64,000 nt of DNA, taken from contig NC_135118.1 in the NCBI RefSeq assembly GCF_050908995.1, positions 6,820,001-6,884,000 on the forward strand, read 5' to 3'. The notes under the pieces are model-generated. The model was not told where the DNA came from. It was given only the letters and a program-made list of their open reading frames with translations, and ran no database searches. Made by a program: the position numbers and the translations under genes. This stretch comes from Andrena cerasifolii (taxonomy: Eukaryota; Arthropoda; Insecta; Hymenoptera; Andrenidae). Below, piece by piece: positions 33,500 through 46,619 of the stretch. Position 1 is the first letter of the stretch, and the number at the start of each line of letters is the position of its first letter.

Positions 33500-34227
33500 T
33501 TAAGGGGGTATACCCGTTTGAACCCTCGGAAAATATATACATTTTGTGGATTTTTTTACAAGTCAACGGTTTGATGCAGATTTCCCGTTTTTTAACTATG
33601 TTTACATAGTATTATGAACTACTTATAAAAAAAGTTTCAGTTAAAAAACTATTGTTTTTCGGAAGTTACGGATACATGTCCGAAAGTCTCTCGATTTTAG
33701 ACGGCTAAACGGTGGCCCTAAAAACTCGCGCTACGTTCAACCAATTTACTTCAAATTTTGCATGCAGAATCATAATAAGATTCCGCATCGTCCAACGAAG
33801 GCGATTTTGAAAATTTTGAAAAATAAAGAAATGGTGAGAGATCGAAGGTAAAGTTAAATTTTTCTAAAAGAAAAATCCACCTTTTTCCTTTATAAATAAT
33901 AAACGGGGAATCGAAATAAAAAAAGCCTTCGTTGGACGATGCGGAATCTTATTATGATTCTGCATGCAAAATTTGAAGTAAATTGGTTGAACGTAGCGCG
34001 AGTTTTTAGGGCCACCGTTTAGCCGTCTAAAATCGAGAGACTTTCGGACATGTATCCGTAACTTCCGAAAAACAATAGTTATTTAACTGAAACTTTTTTT
34101 ATAAGTAGTTCATAATACTATGTAAACATAGTTAAAAAACGGGAAATCTGCATCAAACCGTTGACTTGTAAAAAAATCCACAAAATGTATACATTTTCCG
34201 AGGGTTCAAACGGGTATACCCCCTTAA
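33500..34227. mobile_element. 728-bp TTAA-flanked near-perfect palindrome
   Basis: It begins ttaagggggtatacccgttt and ends with the reverse complement, including a TTAA at each end. The arms match almost base for base to the centre (acgaaggcgattttgaaaat on one side and aaaagccttcgttggacgat on the other). TTAA target duplications point to piggyBac- or Kolobok-type mobilisation. Like the 12.4-kb element, it contains aactgaaacttttttt. Outside the TTAA, cttgcagcgtta/tgacactgcaag (33417-33440 and 34232-34258) forms a further, partial inverted match. No coding capacity. Confidence 0.85.
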
Positions 34228-34519
34228 GTAATATGACACTGCAAGATTTGGAAAAGGTGTTCTTTGGCACTATTAGACTCGATATAAGAAAGTACGCGGT
34301 CAAGTCTTCTCGCGTATTCTTTCTAAACAAATGCAAGTGTGTACTCTTTGGTAACCATTACGACTTGTATCTCCCTTCTGTTCTTTCAAGGGGAAGGTTT
34401 GCTACTATTGACTATTTTCACCAAGTAGTTTCCTATTTGAAAAATCTTCGACCATATACAAAGAGCAATACAAACCTCACTATTGCTTGGTAGTTTTAGG
34501 TCCGTTCCACACCATTGGT

Positions 34520-34735
34520 CCGGTCTCGGTCAAAATATTTAAATACTTGACATTTAATTTTCAAATATTATAATATTTGAAATTTAATTTCAAAGTGTTC
34601 AAGTATTTGAAATTTAATTTTCTAATATTCAAGTTTTTGAAATTTAATTCTCAAATATTCAAGTTTTTGAAATTTAATTCTCAAATATTCAAGATTTTGA
34701 AATTTAATTCTCAAATATTCAAATTTAATTTTCTC
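34520..34735. repeat. 30-bp AT-rich minisatellite
   Basis: ttcaagtttttgaaatttaa and close variants recur about every 30 bp, followed by ttctcaaata. The array gives a translated pattern KFLKFNSQIF of 10 residues per unit in the plus frame 34577-34846, which is a by-product and not evidence for a gene. Confidence 0.88.
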
Positions 34736-36296
34736 GAAACAGAGCCTTATTCGATACAAATTTCATTCTGTATCGGCGACTTACTTTTGCACGAGGAACC
34801 AACTCTTTTCCTGCTGTATCACGATTTCAGAATTTCTTTAGGTTGATCCACAGATTCGATGCGTGTGGCAGTGAGCAAATATCGATTTTCTTGACCCACT
34901 TTCGCGAAGGTAGTGTAGGTACGCCTTAGGTAATATTTCATTCATTCGTCTCGCTTGCCTGAGCATTTTTATGGGATAACGTAATAAGCAAGGGATTTTT
35001 ATGATGTAATCCAAAAAAATCGGGACTCATCACGCACTGGCGGTTCTGTACGGATTTTTTTATTCTCCTTTGCTGCGAGGGGATATTATAAAACGGTGGT
35101 GTCACGGGGAAACACGAGAAGCTGAATCCACGGAATTCGTCGATGTTCACGTTTTGGTCTTTTGGAGTATCGTTTATAAATTGCTCTTGAACGATGGTCG
35201 GATTATGTTGGCCGTTGGTATCGGTTGGGAAGTGTTTGAGAAGCTTTAATACTTTTTACAGTTAAGGATTGAAATCACCCGGTGCTTTATATCCAAACTT
35301 AGCTAATTGTCTACAAACCCGATCGGTAAAAATTATTAAAACACAACAAATTATTCAACCAATCAACAAACATTATAATATTCCACTTCAAGTGGAAGTG
35401 CCCAATACCGATTTCAAAACAATTTACTGATACGATCAGAAATCTTAAATCTGCTTTTATCTTTTCAAAATTCACATAACTACCATTCATTGCTACCATT
35501 TGCACTGATAGCAACGAGACTGACCTCTAATAATCACACTGCATAACTACCTACATATGACATTATTTCCCGAAGTAATTACCTCATCAAGTAATTAGCA
35601 AAATCCTCGCTCACTCGTTGACCGCCTTGCACACTCCAAAATTCTTCAACGCCCCTTCGATATACTTGCCACGTCACTGCAATTACGCATGGCACTGCTC
35701 CGATTACTCGATCGCGTTTATCATCCACTAGCAAGCGCCTCGGTCGGCTTGGAATCGTCGCCATTCGCTCTAAACGGTTATCGCTATCCCCTGGTTTCAT
35801 CGAAAGAATCGCATTACCTTCTCGTTAAGGGGACCGTCGCAGGGCGAGATAGCGCCGCGATTCGAAGTATGCTCGCACCGGCCGGGGTCTAACTTCCGAA
35901 AGACGAGAATCTGCCCGCCTAATGAGATTTCGCCCAGCGACAGTGGCGCAGTTGGGGGAGGGTGGCCATGGTGATTTTCATCATGGAGGCTCTCCCTCTT
36001 TTCCGAACCTTCAGCCACCGTCCTGTGTCTTAATATTCCGTCTTAATGCGTTTTAATTTACCGTTACTCGCGCCCGTGGTTATCGTGCCGGCGTAGTACT
36101 GGAGAAAGGTGAACGCGAAAAGGAAGAGGCAAACGCACTGCCCTTCTCCCGTTTTACGGACACGCCGCCCGGCGGTGGGGTGCAAGCATACGTTTAGGAA
36201 TGCACGCGGGGGATTCGCGTTGCATAGGGTGTTTCAAAAGTCGATGCCCACAGACGTTGGGTGCTCTGTCCTACTCGCCACCCATTCGACGTGTTA
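34736..36296. other. Unassigned DNA
   Basis: No gene, TIR pair or tandem repeat recognised. Composition is AT-rich to about 35580, then GC-richer to 36296. Confidence 0.4.
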
Positions 36297-37993
36297 GGGG
36301 AGACCGGGGCTAATTGATACGTTATCCAGGTTTCAATTTCTTTTTCTTCGTTTTTGTATGAATTAATTACTTAATAACAAATATGCTAAGATATACTTTA
36401 GTCCTTCCTCTTTAATATATAGTAAGCGTAAATTTGAGAATATACATACAAAATGAAAGAAAAAATGTTATTTGGATGAAGGTAAAAACTGCGGGGCATG
36501 TTGATACATCTGTAAAATCTGTTTAATGAATTTGACAAATATAATTTTAATTTAGATACCTTTCCAACGATACAGACTAAAAATTAACAAATACGTATTC
36601 TGAAAACCAAACAGGTTTTTGAACAAATATAGAAAAATATTTTTATTCTTTTTTTTTATGTCTGGAATATTTTACTTTAACATGAGGTGTCTTTTTATGT
36701 TAATATATTTTAGTAAACTCATTTTGTCAATATTGTACATTTTCGTGCTTTGCTTTAATGATATTCAGCCTTTTTCTATTGCGGTACACGCTTTTTCAAA
36801 AATATCTTGCGATATTTCGCCACGATTTGTCTTTTTGATATAATTTCGAACTATTTTCCTAGAAATAAAAGGAAAAAATTCAGTGAAAAGTAGTCGGAGA
36901 AAATTGATACACTGTATCAATATGCCCCAGAGAAGTATCAACTTACCCCACAGGAAGTCATTATGTACAAACATGTCCATAAAAAAAATGTAGAGCATAT
37001 AAACAAAATAACAAAACGCAATTACCTTACCTTCAAAAGACTCAATGTGATGCCAAATTAATTCGGTTTATAAAGTTCTCTGTACCGTCTCAAGACGAAT
37101 TGGAAAGTGAACACAACTGTTTATTTTTGCTTTATATAAACAAAAAACAGTTAAAATATAATTGCTAACGTCAAGGTACGCATACGTACGCTGGATCGTA
37201 GGAAAAAATTGAACCATAAACTTCATATATCTCGCTCCAACGGAGCTACATACATACGTTGTCGAGATAATTCGTCTGAATCAACCCAGCCAGACAATTT
37301 ACAGCAAATTTGCGTAAAGTTTATCGAATATCAAATCACGTAATGCAACAATGTTGTGCGCTTTGTGAGTGCTCACCTTGGCGATAAAATTTAAGACATG
37401 TAATGATGCAATTAGAACAGAAAATATTGTAGCAATCTTTATACACTCGATGAGAATATTCTGTTCAGGTCATATTTCAATCATATTTGAGTCATGACGT
37501 GCTGCTAATATTTACGCAAAATGAAAAATTATCCGATCATTCTCGAAAGCGGATTGCGAACGTTCCCGCGTCAGACCGTCATCTATTTACCTTATATTTG
37601 CGCAAAATTTAACTACAGTTGTGCATTGAAAAATAGGGATCATATTTGAATCACATTTGCAGCAATCAATGCAGCACGCAATGATTGCAAATTGCCATCA
37701 TCACTTTACATTATATTTACAACATATGTTTTAGTCATATTTAGTAAATTAACATGATTCTAACGATGTAGCAATATTGATCAAACACGTAGTAAATGTA
37801 TTGGTGCATTGCGTGATCAAGAATTTAACTCATGATACGATATAAAATTTGGGTAAATTTGACGTTATATATTTATTCAAAAAGAATTTACTGTACATTG
37901 CTTCAAATTTTCGGCATCTCAGGACGATCTCATGAATTCACTTTAAAGTCTATCTGGGAACCTGCCCTTGTATCAACTAGCCCCGGTCTCTCC
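36297..37993. mobile_element. 1.7-kb TIR element, probably a decayed DNA transposon
   Basis: The left end ggggagaccggggctaattg and, in reverse complement, the right end ggagagaccggggctagttg continue into atac, TIRs of about 24 bp, with TA on both flanks (36295-36296 and 37994-37995). Related motifs recur inside (gcggggcatgttgatac; tatcaacttaccccaca). The longest open frames are about 75 codons and show no transposase. Its length suits a decayed Tc1/mariner-type copy, but the TIR is not one I recognise. Confidence 0.72.
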
Positions 37994-40139
37994 TACGTTG
38001 TACATAAAGTCAGCATTTAACCCTCGAACGGCCGACCGACGCCGGGTCACTTGTGACCCACGCTAAATTAAAGAATAAGCATAAACAGTCTTCTTAGAAA
38101 TCATGTGAGAAGTAAATAAGACAGAGAAAACAATTTCAATGCACGAAATTTACATAAAACTTTAAAAACATACAACGAGGGCCAATTTATTGCGATACAT
38201 TTTTTTGACGTTAAAGTTTATCGCTTTAAATAGTCACTTGTTTACTAATTCTTAAATTTGAAACGATATTAATTTATATATATGTTTAACGAATATAATT
38301 TCGTTTAATTTTTCGCGTGACCGATCGGCAAACAATCGTGCCCAGCGGTATATTAAGATTATTGATAGAATTTCAAGGTGAAAAAATTCTCTGCTTTACT
38401 GCTCGTGCATTCGTGGAAAGAGTGTTGTAAGAGATTTCCTGGAAACACAAACACGGTTTTGTATGCACGGGAATGCTGCGTTGTTATACCGATTATTTCA
38501 TATTGTTCAAATATTTGCATGATTGAATCACTCCAGAAGAATCTTTCCTCCTCGAGTAGCGTTGTGCTCTTCTTTTTATTCCTCTTGTAATGCTGAGCTT
38601 TTTCCTAATACCACTCCAGGTTTGTCCTTTATGAGTCAAGGGGAAATTCGATAAACATATTTTAAATATATCCAGAGAATTACTGTAGAACACTGTCGTA
38701 TAACAAATGTAAGTATTCTTTTGTACTATAATTGAAACTGATGCAAGTGCGAAGTGCAGTAATGCAATATTTGATATGTGGAGGTTCAAGTGGTAGAGGT
38801 TCTATCGCAATGTTGGAGACATAGTGGCAAAAGTTAAGTAACTAATAAACTAATAACCGTGGACGTGTAATGGTAATGATGGTTCACGTGGCAGCGAGAA
38901 GGTACAATTTGAAAGATGCGTCGCAAAGTAACGTAACCTCGGCCTCTGCGGTATTGGAGCAAAAACGCGGGTGGATTTCTAATCTAACGTGACATTGACC
39001 AGGGTAGAAAGGACCCCCCTGGTCGGGGTGGCTGGAGAAGCCTGGAATCGATCGGTCTCGAGGCGAGCAACCCCTATATGCCACCACCGTAGACGTCTTT
39101 CAAACGCGCCCTCGGTTTCTCTCTTCTTTCTAATTTCCAATCATGTTTCACATTTTCTGGAAAACACCGCGAACCCTGCGAGTATTCGTGCACCCTCGAA
39201 ATGAAATAGAAACAGTAACGATTGTTGGAAAACAGAAATGTGATTCGATTCTTGACGTTTGTATTAAAAACCATAAGGGTTGCATTCAATAAAATAGTAT
39301 CTGATTTAACTTTGATTGTACAAGGGGACCCTTTGATTTCTGAATATATCTATTGTTGCAAGTGGATGAAGGGATGCTCGAATAACTTTATCTTACTTTA
39401 GAAGCTCGAAGTTTCTGTACACGTGTTAAATATTTAGTAGCATCTAGTACCGCTGCATTGTAATTAGAGTAGGTACTTTCACCGATGTTTTACGTCGATT
39501 AACCCGGAGAGCGATGGTGTCAGTAGGTTATTCCAAATAATTAGAGAGATCCGGGAGATTAGGCTAAATCCTCATTAGCCTAAATCAGTCAGAATACTAA
39601 ATTCATAACGTTCCATTTGAATAATCTTCATACACTTTAGTCCTACGTACTTATAAACGTAGATACATTGTCCATAGTAATCCCTCAACTTCTACAATCC
39701 TCACCAACGTGGAACATGAACTTGCAAGTCAACAGAAATTAATTTCGCGCACACCTCTTTCAAGTACGATACCTTGCACGATTAATCGAGTATCAAAGTC
39801 GAAAGCTCCAACGACAGAACCACCGTAGAGATCCTTCTCTAACAAAAGCTACGAGCAACGAGCGCAAATTTTATAATTATAGAACAACACCGCTGTGCCT
39901 CGTTCTCTGAGATCTCTAATTAATTCATCACGAAGAAGGGAAGCATAACGACGAAGCGAGAAGGAAAAGCGGTCCGCTCGTGCGCACGGTTAAGTCGTTT
40001 TTATTTATTACTAGCATGCGTTACCGTGCCACGGCGATAAGGGGAACAAAGGTAACGTGGTCGCTATCGTGCGTACACCTCGGACGGAGGAGCTTGTTGC
40101 GCCATTGCTCGCTCGAGAAATCTTTATAGCGCGCCGATT
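37994..40139. other. Unassigned DNA with a solo TTAACCC-type end
   Basis: At 38017, ttaaccctcgaacggcc is followed by gggtcacttgtgaccc, the same layout (TTAACCC plus a GGGTC...GACCC subterminal palindrome) as the 46.6-kb MITE. No matching second end was found nearby. The rest holds nothing recognised. Confidence 0.4.
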
Positions 40140-40720
40140 GTTCTCGCTCTCGCGGCGAACTCTCGTCCCGACGGTTTAGTTAGCAACAAGTAGTAGTCGG
40201 GCTGCAGCCACCAGGCCCCGTGTTGCAACTGTGCGCAACAACCTTGTACCACCGCCACAGGGACAATAGAGACGGCATCGTGAAAGTGAACGAGCACGGA
40301 ATCGATCTTCTTCCCTGCCAAGTGGTCGAATTTCGTGGGCCTGCCTCGACACTTTCTACTTTCTACATAAGTGTACCGCTGTCCTTACAGAATTGTTCAT
40401 CGCTTCTCCGGCGGTTAATTGGTAGCAAGTGGCGGTGGGTCTTGAGCCGCCAGGGCCCGTGTTGCAACTGCATACGCGCAACGTGATACAATAACGTAAT
40501 AGAGAAGGTATCGTGAAAGTGAACGAGCAGGAAATGAATCTTCTTTTTCCACGAAACGGCTAAATCTGCCGAGCTTCCCTTAGCACTTTCTACCACTTTT
40601 CCAGCGGACCCAACTCTCCGCTGCTTCTCCGGTGTTTAGTTGGCAAGGAGTAGTTGAATTTCTATCATCAAGCTCCGTACCGCAACCGCGCGCAACCACC
40701 TTGCGCGGCATGAAAAGGAT
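40140..40720. repeat. Three diverged tandem copies of about 220-250 bp
   Basis: Each unit carries a version of gcttctccggcggttaattg, then agcaagtggcg, then ccgtgttgcaactg and gcgcaacaacctt. Copies start at about 40153, 40402 and 40622. The first two also share tcgtgaaagtgaacgagca and a gcactttctac or cactttctac motif. Old tandem duplication of a unique-looking segment; no gene recognised in it. Confidence 0.75.
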
Positions 40721-42890
40721 GGGCGGCACTCTTAAAAATATCCACGCACTTAAACTATCGGAATAAAAATATCGACGCATGAAATGAAAAGCAATAACGA
40801 ACTCAAGGTTTAATTAATGAAAGTTTAATTAAAACTAGATTGCTTTATTATATACAGCAATGCATTTATTATACGAGTAGTTTTATTTCACAATATGGAC
40901 TTTTGAAAAAATCCAGGAGCGAAAACTTTGCGTATAGGTACATTAATGTAAACTTTTTTTTTTCATGAAGTATTTGTAATTTAAATCTTAAAATATTCGT
41001 CTGTTTTAATCAGTTGAAATTACGTAAATAAATGGTATCGCGAAAGCAATGACGCACGACACTCGTGGGCCAAGAAGGCTTCGATAGTTTTTGTTGCACT
41101 GTTTTCTCTACAATTCGTTGTTACTTCCCTGATGGTATTCAGAGAAAGGAACGCCCAGGGAACTCTTTATTTTCGCTAATGTCACGGTCCAGGGGACGCG
41201 GAGGAAACTTTTAATAGAATTCTCTTTTGCGCGAATCTTTTCATCTCCCGGGGGGAAAGTTTCTTCGGTTTAAAGACGTCTTCTCTGAACTTGATGGAGA
41301 TTCGCGCGGCGCACATTTGCATCACTTCGGTGGTTCGTTGCCCGTTTAATGTTTAATGCATCAACGAGTCACGCGCGATACACAGTGTAGAGGTTGTATG
41401 TATAGTCGGGCCGTGGAACGTGCTTTAATTTGCGAGCTTTGGGTATTTCCGCGGACAGGTGGAAATTACACTGAATCTGTGCTGGTAGGATGTTTCGAAC
41501 GTGTCTTGTATATTTGTGGAGAAGATTATGCTCCCTTCAGGGAAGTAGATTCGTATTGTTCCAAATTAATATGCACCTTGATCTTGTAGGCAAATATGTA
41601 TACAAATGTTATGTTAAAATTTAGCAAGGTCAGGAAGTTTTCTTGATTTTTATGTACTTACATCGATAGCTAAGCTTGTTCTATTACAGAAATATCGCCG
41701 CAAGGGGAAAAGGGCTATCAACTTAGCTCGATTGATCGAGTTTCATTGCTGTTTGCTCATCAATGTTGTTAATTAAAATAGGAAGGTGAATTTGTGATGG
41801 TAGTAATTGATTAAGATAGGGGTTAACGCGGAAGAGTGGGTTTGGAAACGCGTTCGATTGGTCCTTCGTGGTATGTACGCGGATCGAAATTAATTTCTCG
41901 TTAATCCAGAGCTGGTTTATAGGGGCCAACAGGAAATTCGAGATCCTTGGCAATTGTCAACGCGATTCTGCGGGTGCCCACTTGGAATCAACATAAAAAT
42001 GGCACGTGATACGGTCGAGCGATCAACGTCTTTGTAAGAGTGTGCTTTGGCATGTATAAAAGTCAACGTTAGCTAATTGCCTGTTAATTGGAATCGCTTT
42101 CGTTTAATTCATCGTCGGACTGTGGCCGAGGTGCTCCAGTTTTATTACTTGCGCAATTGAATTCGGAAGAATTTATATATTATATAGCTGTAAAGGTGCA
42201 AGATATTTATTTGAAAGTGATGAAAGCTTTGAGTAATGGTACTGAATACTCGTTAAACGAATAAAGTCATTAAAATTAAAAATCAATAATTCCGAATGAA
42301 ATTGTGTTATTTTTGTTTCTCTTGTGCAATGTAATGGCGGCTCTCATTTTTACAAAGCACGAGAATCACCATTTCAAGTGTAGTGCGTAAGTGGATTTGC
42401 TCGGATTCGCATGTCCGAGGTCTGTTTTACGCTACGAAATGTAATACGAGCAACACTCTTAGGGACGATTGATAGATCAGGTAACTCTATACTTCACCAG
42501 GTAGTGACACCGTGCTTGAACAGATCATACGATCCTGTCTCTTGAAAGCGTAATCGCAATTTATCGATCTTGAGTAACAAGACCGTTTAAATGCCTCTGC
42601 TCGCAACGGAATCACAATACGTACAAGTCACGTTGCGTTAGAGAAAATTCTCATTTCCCTTCGTCACTGTACACATCTCTTGTTCAATGGTAACGCTTGC
42701 ACCTATCTCGTGTGCTAAATTAAGACTGGATTAATTAACTCGATATTCTATGATATACTATACTGATGAGCTGTAGTTCATACACAGTGTTTAATAATTA
42801 CAAAATTTTCTTTCGTAGCTTTATCCTTAAATCGAATATGTTTAAATATTCCTTCACCATATTACCAAAATCTTAATAATTATGGCCATA
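40721..42890. other. Unassigned intergenic DNA
   Basis: No gene or repeat family recognised; open frames do not exceed 77 codons. Confidence 0.4.
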
Positions 42891-43438
42891 CGGCTGTAAT
42901 TATTCGAATAGTTTCTTTGAATATTCGAATACTCATAAATATTGGAGTATTCGAATTATTTCGAATAATTCAATTTATTTCGAATACGTATCTTAAATAA
43001 ATAAATTAAATAAAAAAATACGAATAATTTCTTCGAATCTAAAATTCGAATTCTCTGGTATTCGAATATTCGAATCTGAAATTTGAATTCTCTGGTATTC
43101 GAATATTCGAATCTGAAATTCGAATTCTCTGGTATTCGAATATTCGAATCTGAAATTCGAATTCTCTGGTATTCGAATATTCGAATCTGAAATTTGAATT
43201 CTCTGGTATTCGAATATTCAAATTCGAATTTTCTGGTATTCAAATATTCAAATTCGAATTCTCTGGTATTCGAATATTCAAATTCGAATTCTCTGGTATT
43301 CGAATATTCAAATTCGAATTCTCTGGTATTCGAATCTGAAATTCGAAATCTCTGCTATTCGAATCTGAAATTCGAATTCTCTGGTATTCGAATTTGAAAT
43401 TCGAATTCTCTGGTATTCGAATATTCGTCACAGCCCTA
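42890..43438. repeat. TTCGAA-rich minisatellite, probably within an hAT-like MITE
   Basis: The unit attctctggtattcgaatat repeats with two lengths, about 41 bp with a gaatctgaaa spacer and about 35 bp with caaattcg. The edges, acggctgtaattattcg at the left and (in reverse complement) agggctgtgacgaatattcg at the right, look like TIRs of a GGCTGT type. The palindromic ttcgaatattcgaa core makes both strands open (up to 95 codons) without genes. Target duplication not found. Confidence 0.8.
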
Positions 43439-44067
43439 CTCCCTATTCTGTATTTCTACATTCAAACACTATCCACATCTCGTTGAACATCGAGAATCAG
43501 GTCTACTTCGACGCGACATTCTTCGTTCGAAGTTATCTCCGCGATCCACTTGTGCTTTATCTATATCTCCCCCTGGACCACCCCTATAGTACAATCTTTC
43601 CAGATATTATCTCGCAGCGAGTACAGCTCTGATAATGCAGGAGTCGAAACGACATTTGTTTCACCTTATCGCGTCAATTGATTTCGGCATCTAGAAAAGG
43701 CAGGAACGCCGTCGAGCGGAATAGAGCGTAAAGTTTAGACTGATTGCCCCGTGACGGGCCGCTTTATTTATTGACACTTAACCCTTGCGACAATTCCCCG
43801 CGTGCCTTCAGCATTACTTTCTGTACCCACACGAACACGGCCCACCGTCTGGCTCACCGACTCGTACAGAAAACTTTCCTTACATGTGGAGGTTCGCCAA
43901 GTTAAGCTTTCCTCGGTGGCCCGCTCATTTAGCTTCGCTTGTCGGATAGAGGGTAAATGAGCACCCGTAGCACTCATCGAGCTATGTTCCTTACGTTATT
44001 TGTTACTTATCACTACAATTTTCTTAAAATAGATGAGAATTCTGGATCGTAAAGATTAACATAAAGA
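43439..44067. other. Unassigned DNA
   Basis: Nothing recognised apart from short open frames. Confidence 0.35.
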
Positions 44068-44643
44068 CTAGGGATGGGGTGCAAAATCACTAACAGTGAT
44101 TTATCACAGTGATCGTGATTTTTTTTTAATTTGAGTGAATTGTTTACTGTGATCGTAATTCTTGATCTTGATTGAATTATTTTCTATAAAATACTTCAAT
44201 ATAGCTTGTGTTGCAGTCAAAGCGTGCTAATTCAGCGAATATATACTTAGTATATACATTCATAAATAGTCAATGTGTGCACGCACTGATTTGATTGGCT
44301 AAAGTATTCACATGTACATTATACTTTTTAACTAAAGTGAAGAAATATTTGTTAATTTAAATAGATTAAGAACGATTACATTGGTTCAAAATATACAACT
44401 GAGATTTTTTAAGCATATTGAGGACTTGAGAATGTTTCAAGGGAAATTAAAAATTGGGGTTATGTGGCGCGTGCAAAGAGCAGTTACGCTTTCCACCAAT
44501 CAGCTCAGGAAAATCGCGAATCACTGTTCTGCCTGCACCAATCAGATCACGAAAATCACGGATCACTGTGAAAAATCACCGTGATTGGGAATGAACGTGA
44601 TCGGATCACTCGTGATTCACAAATCACGGTTCTAGCCAACACT
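44068..44643. mobile_element. Possible MITE rich in GTGATC/GATCAC motifs
   Basis: tagggatggggtgcaaaatc at the left and (in reverse complement) tagtgttggctagaaccgtg at the right are weak TIRs. The interior near both ends is packed with aatcac, gtgatt and gatcac words, as in repeats with multiple subterminal motifs. A target duplication is not clear, so this is tentative. Confidence 0.4.
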
Positions 44644-46619
44644 AAAAAGACACAAAGGTTATTCAATATCCTTCCAACACAAACGCTCCTAAAATTTACC
44701 ACTCATCCAGATTTTTCTTTTTATGACACAATACCTATTGCAAATTTTATCCTTGGTTCTACCTTTGATTATGGGTCAGAACGGACCCCATATCCGCGGT
44801 AGAAGGGCTTCAATCCGCCGACGGGAGGAGGCCGTCACGGGGATTGTAAAGTCAGCTGAATGGTAACATAGAAAAATGATACGCCCCCGCTATTATGGAA
44901 CCGCGTGTTTACGTTGGCCGTAGGGCGGTTGCGAAAGCAAAAGTCACTCGTGGAATTAAATTCCAGACGGTGCATAGCGAGGCCTCGCGATGCGCTTATA
45001 TGCGCACACACGCGTGATGTGACGTAACCGCGCCATTGTGCCCCTCGATCGATACGTTGAAGATGTTGAAACGGAATTGGAGGAATCCGTAAACACGTCG
45101 TTCGGTCGTATTACAAAATTCAAACGGTGGGGAACTATCGCAATTTAGGTATAATTCTTGAAAGGAATCGTGGAGGATTAGGAAGTTTGTTGCAGCAGAA
45201 GGTGAAATGCTCTTCCAAGTAGTTCTCGACTAAAATAATTTATCGTAGATTAATAATTTATCAGGAGAACTTACGGGAGAATATGGTAACCTATCGCTTT
45301 ATAGGAGAATTATTGAAAATATCCATTTTGCTTTATATTAATAGTGCCAATGGGGGAGTGAGGAGTTTTAACGAAAAAAGCGTTTCAAGTATCAGCGGAC
45401 TTTAACATGTTTATATGTATATAACTAAAACTAAAATTTAGCTCCTGCAACTAAAAATGTTAACGTAATCAATTAAAATAGAGACACCGGTGAAATTGAC
45501 CGAGTAGGAAATAAGGGTCATATTTTTGCAGATTCGATTTCGGCAATGTCAATTTAACATGGGAAACGATACACAAGAGAACTTTGAGATAGTAACAAAG
45601 AAATGATATTTTCATTCTCACTTTTAACATAAAAATAAAAAATATTAAATCATAATTTTTTTCCCCGCATGTTCAGAATTCAGCCTTTCGCTGATTTTCA
45701 AGCACTTCATTTATATTATTTATTTCCTTCAATAACTTTTTCGCTGAATGACGACAGATTTCGGTGTAAAACTCAGAAATAAAATAAAACAGTAGAAATA
45801 GCATACAAAACTAAATACTTGAATCGCTTCGAATATACCTCAAATTTGATTCATGAGATATGGTTTTAAATATCTGCAACAATCGATGAGTAATCACAGA
45901 ATTAAGAAGACCAGTGGCAAGCACCAATTCGCTTAAAAAAATTCGATGCTCTTTGGACGTCTGTACTATTTCAAGAAACGCTTAGGTATTCTGCTCCTAA
46001 TCTACCGTTTCACAGAAACTGCTCGAATTTCGCATAATTACACACGCGAGAATTCGAAGGAGAGGAGGATACCATTGATGTCGAATGAAGACGCGCGGTT
46101 ATTAAGCACGTATTCGCCAAACGTCGAGGATCGAACGTTATCTCGAATCGATTCGCGCGTGACGTGAGTGGCAAACAATTTTTTTCTTCTTTTTCCCTTA
46201 CGTACGGCCGTGCGCGGAATATTGCAGCTGTGACAACAGGAAACAAGTAGAATTATTCGGAATCCCGAAGCATGCATGGCTATATTGTGCTACTCATTCG
46301 CAATAATAATTGCATGTAAATTATTAAATTCTGCGGCACCGCTTTGCCCTGTTTTGGTAGTTTCTTTTCATTGGCGTTGAGTGTTCATTATGTATCATTC
46401 CCTCGTTCGCAATCCAGGGGCGGGGGGGGCGGGGGGGATTATACTACTGGAACTGTTCATTGCATTAATAATTTATCGCCCACAATACATGTCACATAGC
46501 GTGGACCATTTTGATAGCTGCGTAATTGGCGTCTACTTCATTTTGGTAAAGATATCGGGCAGTGATTACTCAATTAGCAGTGACGAAATAATATTTGTCC
46601 GATACCAATAGGTTTAAGT
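44644..46619. other. Unassigned DNA
   Basis: No gene recognised; open frames are below 80 codons. A G-rich tract lies at 46417-46438. Confidence 0.4.

Noticed and set aside
34577..34846. Repetitive protein with KFLKFNSQIF repeats
   Set aside because: Direct translation of a 30-bp AT-rich minisatellite.
43050..43430. CRISPR-like array
   Set aside because: Unit-to-unit spacing contains no unique spacers, the repeat is a self-complementary minisatellite, and the genome is eukaryotic.
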